The notes under the pieces: model-generated
Told to the model about the DNA's origin: nothing
The model's input: the letters and a program-made list of their open reading frames with translations, nothing else
The model's database searches: none
Program-made: the position numbers and the translations under genes
Part shown: piece after piece, positions 36,794-45,320 of the stretch
Numbering within the stretch: position 1 is the stretch's first letter
Layout of the letters: every line of letters starts with the position of its first letter
From: Arthrobacter sp. EM1
GTDB lineage: Bacteria; Actinomycetota; Actinomycetes; Actinomycetales; Micrococcaceae
Direction of reading: 5' to 3'
Length of the DNA stretch: 64,000 bases
Assembly (NCBI RefSeq): GCF_029964055.1
Contig: NZ_CP124836.1
Coordinates: 1,550,001-1,614,000 of the forward strand

Positions 36794-37993
36794 ATGCCTT
36801 CCTCACCAGCCACTTTGCGGGAACACTCCCGGCACCAACGGGCCACCGCCACGGGCAGCGGCCCGCTGGGCCGAATCGACGTCGTCGTCCATATCGGTTT
36901 TGCCGTGCTGGTGGTCGCGTCGGCGGTCCGGTATGCGATGCGGCACAGCCCCGCGGACAACGTGGAGGTCCTGGCACTCGCCACAGCGGTCTGTTCGCTG
37001 TACGCCGTGATCGCTGTGCTCTCGCAGCGGAGGCGGCCCTGGGCGGTGTGGATGTTTTTCCTGGCGGGGCTGTGGGCCGTGCTGGTGATCGCAGCGCCGA
37101 GCTTTGCCTGGTGCTCCTTCGCCCTGTTCTTCCTGTGCCGCACTGCCTTCACCGGCTGGGTCGCCAACCTCGCTGGCGGCGCGACGGCGGCAGTTACCGC
37201 CGTCGGGCTCTTCCGGCTGGGCGGCGGAAACGATGTCGCCATGCTCTTGGGCCCGCTGGCCGTCGGGTTCATGCTGACACTGGTCTATAACCGGATTGAA
37301 CACGACACTGCGGAGCAACGCCGCCTGAATGAAGCGCTGACGCGGGCACAGGATCAGCTGGCGGCCACCGAGCGGAGGGCGGGCAGCATCGAAGAACGTG
37401 CGCGGGTTTCCCGGGAAATCCACGACACCGTGACGCAGGGCCTGGCGAGCAGTCTCCTTCTCCTGGAAGCCGCCAGCCGGTCCTGGCCCAGCCCGGCCGC
37501 GTGTGAGGACGTCCGTTCGGCCAGCGGTCTGCTGCGCCAAAACCTGGCCGAAACCCGCAGCCTGGTCCACGAATTAGCTTCCCCCGGGCTGGATACGGCG
37601 CCCCTGACGGATGCCGTGTCCAGGGCAGCGTCGCAGTACCTGCCGGGTGTTCGCCTCCTTGTCACCGGTGTGCCCCGTACCGTCACCGCCGCCACCCGGC
37701 ACGCCCTGCTGCGGGTGGTCCAGAGCGCGACGGCCAACACGGCGCTGCATGCGGCTGCGGCCAACGCAACAGTAACGCTCGGCTTTCTACCGGGCGCTGT
37801 CACGCTGGATGTATACGACGACGGCGCGGGCTTCGATCCGTCGTCGCTGGCGCCGCCCTCGGACGCAGGAGGCTATGGCCTGCGCGCCATGCGGCAGCGG
37901 GTGGAACAACTCGGCGGCGTGTTCTCGGTGGAAAGCAGCCCCGGCGGCGGGACGGTTGTGGCCGCGGAACTGCCTACCGGGGAGAAACAGTGA
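36794..37993 (+). CDS. NarL-type sensor histidine kinase
   Basis: 399 residues. Five or six transmembrane helices (about residues 28-165), a coiled linker (165-200), a HisKA_3 dimerisation domain with His210 in ARVSREIHDTVTQGLASSLL, and an HATPase_c domain (about 290-395) with YDDGAGFDP and GGYGLRAMRQRVEQLGG. The N-box is degenerate (ANTALHAAAANA in place of the usual NAxKH), which may weaken ATP binding. It overlaps the response regulator by four bases (GTGA). Divergent from the HbpS-like gene, reminiscent of the Streptomyces HbpS-SenS-SenR arrangement. Confidence 0.9.
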   Translation: MPSSPATLREHSRHQRATATGSGPLGRIDVVVHIGFAVLVVASAVRYAMRHSPADNVEVLALATAVCSLYAVIAVLSQRRRPWAVWMFFLAGLWAVLVIAAPSFAWCSFALFFLCRTAFTGWVANLAGGATAAVTAVGLFRLGGGNDVAMLLGPLAVGFMLTLVYNRIEHDTAEQRRLNEALTRAQDQLAATERRAGSIEERARVSREIHDTVTQGLASSLLLLEAASRSWPSPAACEDVRSASGLLRQNLAETRSLVHELASPGLDTAPLTDAVSRAASQYLPGVRLLVTGVPRTVTAATRHALLRVVQSATANTALHAAAANATVTLGFLPGAVTLDVYDDGAGFDPSSLAPPSDAGGYGLRAMRQRVEQLGGVFSVESSPGGGTVVAAELPTGEKQ

Positions 37994-38616
37994 ACATCAT
38001 TTCCGTGCTGCTGGTAGATGACCATCTGGTGGTCCGCAGCGGGCTCAAGGCGCTGTTGGGGACGCAGCCCGGCATTGAGGTGGTGGCCGAGGCAGCCTCC
38101 GGCGAGGAGGCACTGGTGCTGGTGGAGCGGCACGGTCCGGCCGTGGTGATGATGGATCTCGCCATGGGTGCCGGCATGGACGGCATCGAGGCCATCAAGG
38201 CATTGCGGCGCCGCAACAGTCGGCAGGCGATCCTCGTGTTCACCACCTACGACTCTGATGCCGACATCGTCCGCGCCGTGGATGCCGGGGCGATGGGCTA
38301 CCTGCTTAAGGACGCTTCACCCGAGGAGATATTTGCAGCTGTCCGCGGCGCAGTCCAGGGCAAGAGCGTGATGAGCGCGCCGGTGGCTTCGCGGCTCTTC
38401 CAGCAGCTGCGCAACCCGGACGCAATCCTGACCCCGCGCGAGGCCGAACTGCTGAGCCTCCTGACCGAAGGACTCAGCAACCGGGAACTCGGCCAGCGGC
38501 TGTTCATCTCCGAGGCCACAGTCAAAACGCATTTGGCACATATCTACGCCAAACTCGGCGTCGAAACCCGGGCAGCGGCTATCGCCACCGCCATCCGCCG
38601 GGAGGGCATGCGCTAG
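37990..38616 (+). CDS. NarL/LuxR-family response regulator
   Basis: 208 residues: receiver domain (1-120) with the acidic pair in LLVDDHLVVRSGL, phospho-acceptor Asp56 in VVMMDLAMG and Lys in YLLKDASPEE, followed by a LuxR helix-turn-helix (about 145-205: LTPREAELLSLLTEGLSNRE, LFISEATVKTHLAHIYAKLG). GTG start overlaps the kinase stop, showing a coupled pair. Likely targets include the divergent HbpS-like/ankyrin operon; no direct evidence. Confidence 0.95.
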   Translation: MNIISVLLVDDHLVVRSGLKALLGTQPGIEVVAEAASGEEALVLVERHGPAVVMMDLAMGAGMDGIEAIKALRRRNSRQAILVFTTYDSDADIVRAVDAGAMGYLLKDASPEEIFAAVRGAVQGKSVMSAPVASRLFQQLRNPDAILTPREAELLSLLTEGLSNRELGQRLFISEATVKTHLAHIYAKLGVETRAAAIATAIRREGMR

Positions 38617-38649
38617 GCCGTGCCGAAGCCGGGGCTGAAACGTCCCGCG

Positions 38650-40140
38650 TTATGGTTTTGATGCGCTTGGAGTCGGTGCACTGGCATAGGGAAAAGTCGG
38701 AGGGAACAGTTGGTCCGGAGACCGGCGTTCGCTGTCACGCTCTGAGTATGCTTCGCGCATCTTTGCGAACAGCCGTTGGGCCTCCGCTTTCAGGCCCGGA
38801 ATATCAATGCCCGGGATGTCGCCGTCCCGCATTACGATGCGCCCTGCGACGACGGAATGAGTGGCCTGCCGTGCTGTTCCGTTCAGCAACAGGGTTCGAA
38901 TCGGGTCGTCCAGGACTCCGTCCCGGAAGTCGTCAAGAGCGAACGCAACGAGGTCCGCTTGCGCTCCTTCTTCCAGCCTCCCCAGGTCAGGGCGGTCCAG
39001 GGCGCGGGCTCCGCCGAGGGTTGCTGCTTCAAAGTAGTGTTCCGCGGGTGCTGCGTCCGGCCTTCGCTCTAGGAGTTTGGCCAGGTGTACACCGGTGTCC
39101 ATGCCGCGGATGAGATCCGGCGGGAAGGAGTCCGTTCCAAGACACAGGTTGATGCCTGCTGCCCGGAAGGCAGCGAACGAGTCGAGTGCCATGCCGTATC
39201 TGAAGGATGTGAGTGGACAGTGGACGATGGAGATATTTGCATCCGCAAGAGTTTGAAGATCACCGGCATCCATACCACCCAGGGCCGGATTCCGGTCCAC
39301 GAAGATTCCGTGCGGGATGAGTAGGCGCACATCCAGCAGCCCTGTTTTCTGCAAGAGCTGGAGGGGAGTAAGTCCGTGCCAACGCTGCAGCAGTTCCCGT
39401 TCCAGAGCCCCTTGAAGGCAGTGCAACCGAACGAGGGCATGCCTTTCTCGGGCGATTTCGGCCGTTGCGCGCAGGAGTTCAGCGGTCAGCGTTTCAATTC
39501 TGCACGGTAGGAGAACCCCGGTAATCAGCGGATCGGCCAGATCCTCTGCGTAGTCCAGGAAGCGAACGGCATCGGCGAGCCCGGCCCGCCCCTGGCTCTC
39601 GTCGAATGCGACGTCGCGCTGTCCATCGGCCCTGACAATATTTACCCCGGAGCGGAACGCCGGGCCCAAATATCCCCGGAGGCCGAGCTCGCGGGAGGTC
39701 TCGGCCATGCCGGCAAGCTCTGCAAAGCTTTCCGCCCAGGCGGAATGGATCTCCGATGCGATGGGCATGTAGGTAGTGATGCCGTGCAGTGCCAACTGCA
39801 CCAGGGCGTATTTTCGGATGGTCTGGCGCTCCTCTGCGGTGAAAACGTCCGCGCGGCGGCTTCGGAAGTAGTCTTCGGACCATTGCAGACCGGTGGCCCG
39901 GTCCGGCGATGCCCACGAGTCGATGAGCAGGTGATCGATGTCTGTCAGGGCGTCCAGATCGATGAGACCCGGCGTGATGAGGGAACGGCCAAGATCATAG
40001 TGCTCGTCCGCGGGACCCTCGTAGCCGTGCCCGACATACACAATGCGCGTGTCCTCGTAGACAACGTCACCGTCGCGGATAAGCACGTGGTGACCGTCCT
40101 TATGCCCGAGCACAAATGCTGCGCTGAACTTGGTGCGCAA
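38650..40140 (-). CDS. Amidohydrolase-superfamily protein with altered first metal motif
   Basis: 496 residues, related to the cytosine deaminase/atrazine chlorohydrolase branch. TTG at 40140 is chosen: GGAGG stands five bases upstream and no ATG fits the family N-terminus. The usual HxH of the first metal motif (N-T-H-T-H-L) is replaced: PGLIDLDALTDIDHLLIDSW. Later ligands remain: LVRLHCLQG, LIPHGIFVD, SIVHCPLTSFRYG and CLGTDSFPPDL. Metal chemistry must be rearranged, with DIDH as a possible substitute. A TTGGTATACCAA operator lies 70 bp upstream. It is divergent from the DUF3100 transporter, which probably moves its substrate. Confidence 0.8.
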   Translation of the reverse strand: MRTKFSAAFVLGHKDGHHVLIRDGDVVYEDTRIVYVGHGYEGPADEHYDLGRSLITPGLIDLDALTDIDHLLIDSWASPDRATGLQWSEDYFRSRRADVFTAEERQTIRKYALVQLALHGITTYMPIASEIHSAWAESFAELAGMAETSRELGLRGYLGPAFRSGVNIVRADGQRDVAFDESQGRAGLADAVRFLDYAEDLADPLITGVLLPCRIETLTAELLRATAEIARERHALVRLHCLQGALERELLQRWHGLTPLQLLQKTGLLDVRLLIPHGIFVDRNPALGGMDAGDLQTLADANISIVHCPLTSFRYGMALDSFAAFRAAGINLCLGTDSFPPDLIRGMDTGVHLAKLLERRPDAAPAEHYFEAATLGGARALDRPDLGRLEEGAQADLVAFALDDFRDGVLDDPIRTLLLNGTARQATHSVVAGRIVMRDGDIPGIDIPGLKAEAQRLFAKMREAYSERDSERRSPDQLFPPTFPYASAPTPSASKP

Positions 40141-40209
40141 ACCAACCTCCAATGTCGATGATGGAGCGGGCACCGCAGGGTGAACCGCACAGATCAAACC
40201 ATATCGATT

Positions 40210-40221
40210 TTGGTATACCAA
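40210..40221. promoter_or_regulatory. GntR-type operator TTGGTATACCAA (site 1)
   Basis: A perfect 12-base palindrome between the amidohydrolase (minus) and DUF3100 (plus) genes. Nearest to the amidohydrolase start. Same motif recurs five more times in the 40-45 kb island that also encodes a GntR/FCD regulator. Confidence 0.7.
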
Positions 40222-40325
40222 TAACAAGGGTTTGGTGAGGTCAGATGGGGCCCGGTCAACCGAACCAGCTAATCGCCGGGCTTCAAACGTGATTTACATC
40301 TCGTCCGAACCGGCTTACTATATTT

Positions 40326-40337
40326 TTGGTATACAAA
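40326..40337. promoter_or_regulatory. GntR-type operator (site 2)
   Basis: TTGGTATACAAA, one to two changes from the palindrome, 89 bp before the DUF3100 start; 116 bp from site 1, close to eleven helical turns. Confidence 0.6.
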
Positions 40338-40425
40338 ATAGTTGCGACATAAAACACACATGTACCCCCGACCCAGCAGCCGCCCAGTACGGGTGGAGGG
40401 TCTTTCCCAAAGGACAGTTACTCCC

Positions 40426-41799
40426 ATGGCCTCAGAAGCCCAACAAATCAGTCAGACCTCCGCGTCCGTCGCGGACCAGCAGATCACGCGCCGGCACTGG
40501 TGGACGGTGGTGACCGTGTCCATGCTCGTCTCGACGGCGGCCGTCCTGATTGGCACGTACAAGTTTCAGCTGGGCCCGGCGCCGGTGGTGCTCTTCCCCA
40601 TCATTTGGGCCGTTGTCATCGGCGGCATCATCGGAACCCAGCGAATCCGGCGCGTCTCGGGGGCCAGCCGCGCCGTTGCGACGCTTCTGTTGGAGATCGG
40701 AATCATCCTTTTCCTCGCCCGGCTGGGCACGCAGATCGGGCCGTCGCTGGCGAAGGTCACTGAGATCGGTCCGGCCATCCTTCTTCAGGAGGTCGGGCAC
40801 ATCTTCGGCACGGTCATCCTCGCCTTGCCGATAGCTGTTGCCATGGGGCTGGGTCGGGTAGCGATCGGGGCTACCTGGTCAATTGACCGCGAGTCGTTTC
40901 TTGCCTTCGCCATCCAGCGTTTCGGGGTTCGCTCCGGGGAGTACCGGGGCGTTTTCTCCGTGTGGTTGCTCGGCAGCCTGTTTGGTGCTGTCTTTATCTC
41001 CCTGCTCGCAGGTTTCCTGGGCGGGCTGAATATCTTCGATCCGCGTGCGCTGGCCCTCGGGCTGGGGCTCGGCTCGGCGTCGATGATGCTCGGGGGAGTG
41101 GGGGCGCTTTCGCTGCTCTACCCGGAACAGGCCGGTGAAATCATGGCGCTGGCCGCATTGTCCAACCTCGTTACGAACATCGTCGGCTTCTATGCGGGGG
41201 TCTTCCTGTCCCTGCCGCTGTGCCGGAGGCTGTATGCGTTCTGGAGCCGCCTTTTTGGAAAGGACGACGAAGGCAGGTCCACGCGGGGGACCCGAGGCAA
41301 GCCGGCACAGAGCGCAGCGGCGCAGCTTGCCCCTCCAGTGGCAGTGGAGGTGGATCCGGCACTGAAGCTGACTCCGCGGATTACGATTCTCGCCTTCGCC
41401 ATCGCCGGGGCCTCCGCCCTCGCTATGAACGTCATCGGAACGAAGAGCTTCGCCTGGAACGATCTGGCGGGTGTGGTCGTCCTGTTGCTGCTGACGGGGC
41501 TGTCCTTCCGTCTGGCCCGTCTGATGCCCTCGGTGCCGTCCAGTGTGTGGGTGCTGACTCTCACAACGGTACTGTCGGCGCCGTTCCTGCCCACTGCCGG
41601 TCTGCTTGCGGCGCTGACCGGACATCTGGACGTCATTCTCATCGGGCTACCTGCGCTGACTTTGATCGGGCTTACGGTCGGGCGGGACATCAAGGCGCTG
41701 AAGTCCTTGAGCTGGAAGATCATCGTTGTCGCGCTGGTGACCTACAGTGCATCCTTCATTGCGGCGGCCGCCCTGGGGCAGATTGCCCTCGGCCGGTAA
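40426..41799 (+). CDS. DUF3100 family membrane transporter
   Basis: 457 residues with about 11-12 transmembrane helices in two halves split by a hydrophilic loop (about 275-320, SRLFGKDDEGRSTRGTRGKP). Matches DUF3100: FQLGPAPVVLFPIIWAVVIG, ILLQEVGHIFGTVILALPIA, SIDRESFLAFAIQRFGVRSG and ALGLGLGSASMMLGGVGALS. Family function is undetermined but members commonly sit beside amidohydrolases, which suggests uptake of an amide or ureide. ATG at 40426 has AAAGGA a slightly long 11 bases upstream. Confidence 0.85.
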   Translation: MASEAQQISQTSASVADQQITRRHWWTVVTVSMLVSTAAVLIGTYKFQLGPAPVVLFPIIWAVVIGGIIGTQRIRRVSGASRAVATLLLEIGIILFLARLGTQIGPSLAKVTEIGPAILLQEVGHIFGTVILALPIAVAMGLGRVAIGATWSIDRESFLAFAIQRFGVRSGEYRGVFSVWLLGSLFGAVFISLLAGFLGGLNIFDPRALALGLGLGSASMMLGGVGALSLLYPEQAGEIMALAALSNLVTNIVGFYAGVFLSLPLCRRLYAFWSRLFGKDDEGRSTRGTRGKPAQSAAAQLAPPVAVEVDPALKLTPRITILAFAIAGASALAMNVIGTKSFAWNDLAGVVVLLLLTGLSFRLARLMPSVPSSVWVLTLTTVLSAPFLPTAGLLAALTGHLDVILIGLPALTLIGLTVGRDIKALKSLSWKIIVVALVTYSASFIAAAALGQIALGR

Positions 41800-41826
41800 C
41801 CGGCGCCCTGAGCTCACTTTAGAAAT

Positions 41827-41838
41827 CTGGTATTCCAA
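41827..41838. promoter_or_regulatory. GntR-type operator (site 3)
   Basis: CTGGTATTCCAA, two changes from the palindrome, in the 143-bp gap between DUF3100 and the MFS gene. Confidence 0.5.
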
Positions 41839-41910
41839 AGAATCCTCCTTTACGAACGCCGCACGCATGCGTTCTGCGCGTGAACCTACGGTCCCTAGAT
41901 CAGGCTAGGC

Positions 41911-41922
41911 TTGGTATACCAG
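41911..41922. promoter_or_regulatory. GntR-type operator (site 4)
   Basis: TTGGTATACCAG, one change from the palindrome, 20 bp before the GTG start of the MFS gene and therefore overlapping its promoter or leader; 84 bp (eight turns) from site 3. Confidence 0.65.
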
Positions 41923-41942
41923 AATATAGTCAGGAGACGACT

Positions 41943-43256
41943 GTGAAAAAGATCCCCCGGGCGCCCTGGGAGCGGCCCCGGACACCTGCAGCTTCGAAGA
42001 TCGCATTGACACTCGTCGCTTTGAGCCTCGTTTCCATTAACCTACGGCCGGCGATTACGACCATCGCCGGATCCATGGGCCAACTGGAACAGGGGCTGGG
42101 GATAGCTGCCCCGGCGCTGCCGCTCCTTGCGGCGCTGCCGGTCCTCGCCTTCGGAATGTCCGCCCCGTGCGGACCGTGGCTCGCCCGCCGCCTGGGTGCA
42201 GGGACAGCCATCGCTCTTGCGATGCTGTTGCTGGCCTTGGCCCTGGTCGCCCGGGTGCTGGTGCCTGCCCTACTGCTCCCCGGCACCTTTGTGGCCGGCA
42301 TGGCCATCATGGCAGCCAGCGTGTTGCTGCCCCAGGTCGTCAAGGCCAACCAGGGCAACGGCTGGTGGACGGGGCTGTGCAGCATGGGCTTCGGACTCGG
42401 CGCGGCACTGGGGGCAGGGTTGATCCAACCGCTGCAGCACGCTCTGGACGGAAGCCTGAACGGGGCTCTGGCCATCTGGGCTGTACCAGCTGTGCTGGCG
42501 GCAATACTGATGCTCCAACACGGTGGGGTGGCCACCGGACCTGCCGGTACGCTGGCCGCCATTCCACCTTCAAATGCTTTCAGCTCCGGCAGCTCAAGGG
42601 CCGGTGCGGAGCGGCTACTCCCTGCCGCCCGCGCACTGCGGAGCCAGGGAACTGCCTGGGCGGTGACAGCATTCTTTGGTCTCCAGGCGATGCTCTACTT
42701 CGCGGTCACTTCATGGCTGACAGTCTTCCTGGTGTCGAAGGGCCTCACCGCCGGCGACGCTGCGGCGCATCTTGCGTGGTTCAGCGTGGCCGGCCTTCCC
42801 GCCAGCCTGCTGGCACCCGTGCTGGCCAGCCGGCCGGCTGTTCTCAAGATCATGGCGCCCGGTTTGGGGATGTTTGTGGCCGCCGCGCTGCTCGGGGTGC
42901 TGGCCGGCCCGGCTGAGTTTCAGTTCCTCTTGATAGGTGTCCTGGGAGTTGTCCAGAGCGCCGGACTCGGGCTTGGACTTGCGCTCGTGGTGCTCCGCTC
43001 CACGGGGCCCCAAACCGCGGGGAGTCTTTCGGCGATGAGCCAGGGGCTCGGGTTCGCCCTGGCCTCCCTTGGACCTGTGCTGGCCGCCCTGATTCATGAT
43101 GTGACCGGCGGCTGGGAAGCTGCGTTCTGGGCCTTGGCGGGAGTGGCCATGCTGCTGTCCCTGGCGGGATACTTCTCGGTGAGCGGGCGAATCGTGTCTG
43201 CGGACGAAAGCACGGTGTTCACCGGCGAGACCCGGCCGGCCGGCGTCGGAAGCTGA
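41943..43256 (+). CDS. MFS transporter, CynX/NimT family
   Basis: 437 residues, twelve predicted transmembrane helices, major facilitator of the cyanate/nitroimidazole (CynX/NimT) group, recognisable from the helix-1 motif SINLRPAITTIAGSMGQLEQ and the loop GPWLARRLGAG. GTG at 41943 is preceded by GGAGA. The substrate is not certain; members include cyanate importers and many small-molecule exporters. Its control by the same GntR-type sites as the amidohydrolases suggests import of an amine or amide, or export of a product. Confidence 0.88.
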   Translation: MKKIPRAPWERPRTPAASKIALTLVALSLVSINLRPAITTIAGSMGQLEQGLGIAAPALPLLAALPVLAFGMSAPCGPWLARRLGAGTAIALAMLLLALALVARVLVPALLLPGTFVAGMAIMAASVLLPQVVKANQGNGWWTGLCSMGFGLGAALGAGLIQPLQHALDGSLNGALAIWAVPAVLAAILMLQHGGVATGPAGTLAAIPPSNAFSSGSSRAGAERLLPAARALRSQGTAWAVTAFFGLQAMLYFAVTSWLTVFLVSKGLTAGDAAAHLAWFSVAGLPASLLAPVLASRPAVLKIMAPGLGMFVAAALLGVLAGPAEFQFLLIGVLGVVQSAGLGLGLALVVLRSTGPQTAGSLSAMSQGLGFALASLGPVLAALIHDVTGGWEAAFWALAGVAMLLSLAGYFSVSGRIVSADESTVFTGETRPAGVGS

Positions 43257-43268
43257 CCCCCACACAAA

Positions 43269-43305
43269 AAAGTGGCAGGTCCCTTAGAAAGGAACCTGCC
43301 ACTTT
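43269..43305. terminator. Bidirectional terminator between MFS and amidohydrolase genes
   Basis: 17-bp stem with one mismatch (AAAGTGGCAGGTCCCTT, 43269-43285; AAGGAACCTGCCACTTT, 43289-43305), AGAA-type loop, A-run on one side and TTTATT on the other, so it works in both directions between convergent genes. Confidence 0.88.
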
Positions 43306-43314
43306 ATTGCGGGC

Positions 43315-44556
43315 CTAGGGAAGTAGTTGCAGTTGGTCTGCCACAACGCGGCCGCGGTGGATCACGGTTCGGTCGGTGCCCCGGTCCATGACCGCGGAGG
43401 CGACCGTCTCGCCGTCGACCAGCAGCAGCTCGGCCGGATCGCCGACGTCAAGGCAGGGCCGGTGCGCGGTGCCGTTGAGCCGGATGGCGGCCGGGTCCAG
43501 CACGCTGGCGCCGCCCACCGTAGCGATGGCCAGGCAGTGTTCGATCAACTCGTCCCTGCGGAAACCATGGGTGAACGCGAGCTGCCAGGTGCGGTCCAGC
43601 ATGTCTGTATTGCCGTAGGGGGACCAGTAATCGCGCTGCCCGTCCTCGCCCAGGCCCACGCGGACACCGGCCTCCGCCAGCAGCGGGAGCGGGAGCTGCC
43701 CGGATGCCGCCGGGGCCACGGATGCCATGGAGATGTCAAGCTCCGCGAACTCCTCGACGAGCCGGTGTGTGGTGGCCTCGGAGACGCTGCCCAGCTGGTA
43801 GGCGTGGGACATGGTGACCTTGCCCTGCATCCCGAGGGCCCGGGTTCGCTCCATCACCAGGTCCGTGCTGAAGACGCCCAGCTCGCCCGGTTCGTGGAGG
43901 TGGATGTCGATGGGAACCTGGTACTTCTCGGCCAGGCCAAAGACGATGTCCAGGTGCCGGACGGGATCCCGGTCCAGGCTGCATGGATCAATGCCACCCA
44001 TCACGTTGGCCCCGGCCCGGAGGGCCTGCTCCATCAGCGGCACGGTGCCGTCCTCGAGAAGGAGACCGGCCTGCGGGAAGGCGATGATGTCGACGTCGGC
44101 CTGGTCCTCGAAGTGTTCCTTAGCCGCCAGGACCGCTTCGAAGCGTTCCAGCCGGCAGTCCACATCGACCTGGGCGTAGGAGCGGACCCTGGTTGTGCCG
44201 CGCGCGATCATCCGGCCCAGCGTGTTGTTGACGCGTTCCTGGAGGGGGACCTCGGCGTCGCGCCAGTTTTTCCGGTCGTTCATCATCATGGTCCAAACGC
44301 CGGGGCCTCCGGTGTGCTCGCGGAACGGCAGGCCGATGCGGGTCGAGTCCAGGTGGACATGGACGTCGGAGAAGGACGGGAGCAGCAGCCGGCCGCGGCC
44401 TTCGACGACGGTGGCCGCCTCTTGGAGGGCCCCTGGCGGGTCCGTCGGGGTGTGCGCGGGGTTATGCGGCTCGATGCCGGCGATTTTCCCATCTTTGAGC
44501 AGGATGTCGCTCAGCGCTTGCCCCCAGGGACGGGCGGCGCGGATCAGGGTAGTCAA
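43315..44556 (-). CDS. Cytosine deaminase-like amidohydrolase
   Basis: 413 residues, CodA-like metal-dependent hydrolase. Complete metal set: [15 protein letters not shown], the [13 protein letters not shown] histidines, MSHAYQLGS, and the Asp in [23 protein letters not shown] at 44556 (AAGGAG eight bases upstream) starts the family-like sequence [20 protein letters not shown]; the open frame upstream belongs to an ABC-transporter ruin fused in frame. Substrate unknown: cytosine, isoguanine, hydantoin-like rings and creatinine are possible. With the other amidohydrolase, DUF3100 and MFS genes it forms a catabolic island under a GntR regulator. Confidence 0.88.
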   Translation of the reverse strand: MTTLIRAARPWGQALSDILLKDGKIAGIEPHNPAHTPTDPPGALQEAATVVEGRGRLLLPSFSDVHVHLDSTRIGLPFREHTGGPGVWTMMMNDRKNWRDAEVPLQERVNNTLGRMIARGTTRVRSYAQVDVDCRLERFEAVLAAKEHFEDQADVDIIAFPQAGLLLEDGTVPLMEQALRAGANVMGGIDPCSLDRDPVRHLDIVFGLAEKYQVPIDIHLHEPGELGVFSTDLVMERTRALGMQGKVTMSHAYQLGSVSEATTHRLVEEFAELDISMASVAPAASGQLPLPLLAEAGVRVGLGEDGQRDYWSPYGNTDMLDRTWQLAFTHGFRRDELIEHCLAIATVGGASVLDPAAIRLNGTAHRPCLDVGDPAELLLVDGETVASAVMDRGTDRTVIHRGRVVADQLQLLP

Positions 44557-44574
44557 TGTAGTGCTCCTTATTGT

Positions 44575-44935
44575 TGGGTCTATTGCACACCGGCGGGGGT
44601 GGCGGCGGCCAGCCCCGCCGGTGTGGCAGGCCGGGGCGGCCGGGCCGGCCGGTGAGGGAATGTCGCTGATGCACACCTGCTGCCGGCTTTCGTGCAGTGC
44701 GTCGAACAGTGGGCAGCGGGTGCGGAAGACGCAGCCGCTGGGCGGGTTTGACGGTGACGGAAGATCTCCGCGGAGCCTGATCTTCACTTGCTGCCGGGCT
44801 GCCCGTGGATCGGGCAACGGCACCGCTGAGAGCAGCGCCTGGGTGTAGGGGTGCCGGGTACGGATGCCGGGTGTCGTGGAAGATCTCATCCACCGGTCCC
44901 GACTCGACGCATTGGCCCCCGGCAGCGACGGCGGG
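44575..44935 (-). pseudogene. Oligopeptide ABC transporter ATPase remnant (DppF/OppF C-terminus)
   Basis: Two frames give the C-terminal end of an Opp/Dpp ATP-binding subunit: [20 protein letters not shown] in one and, after a frameshift, [39 protein letters not shown] and [15 protein letters not shown] in the next. The Walker motifs and most of the protein are gone. The second frame runs without stop into the amidohydrolase at 44556, so a naive gene call would fuse them. Confidence 0.85.
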
Positions 44936-45073
44936 TTGGCCGCCGGGGGACAGGGGGCCGCTGGCGCCGGCGCTGTCGCCAGGCAACGTCCTCGCAGCAG
45001 TTGGTGTGGCACCGGACTGAAGCTGGGTCATTGGGAACGCTCGATTCAGGTCCGCGGAGCAGGCTCCATTGTT

Positions 45074-45085
45074 TTGTATACCAAA
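45074..45085. promoter_or_regulatory. GntR-type operator (site 5)
   Basis: TTTGTATACCAA, one change from the palindrome, in the spacer between the ABC ATPase remnant and the GntR gene. Confidence 0.6.
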
Positions 45086-45134
45086 CATAGATTAGAGCAC
45101 CATTTGTGCGATGTAAATCACCTTTCGATATTAT

Positions 45135-45146
45135 TTGGAATACCAG
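45135..45146. promoter_or_regulatory. GntR-type operator (site 6)
   Basis: TTGGAATACCAG, two changes from the palindrome, about 175 bp before the GntR start; with site 5 it would serve autoregulation and the original promoter of the minus-strand operon. Confidence 0.55.
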
Positions 45147-45320
45147 CCTTGATGCGGCCCATACTCCGCGGCACACCGGGATACGTGTCCATTCCCGGGG
45201 CAAGCCAATCCAGGACAGGCAGGATGGAAGCCGGTGGGTGTGCCCGGAGCCGGCAGTCGGGCACGTGTATGCTCAGGTGGAACGCTGAGCGGCACGGTCC
45301 GCAGGGCCAGAGGGTGAGTG

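Noticed and set aside
44557..45012. Upstream extension of the cytosine deaminase-like gene giving a 565-residue protein
   Set aside because: The extension is the ABC-ATPase remnant read in frame; the amidohydrolase has its own TTG start with AAGGAG.
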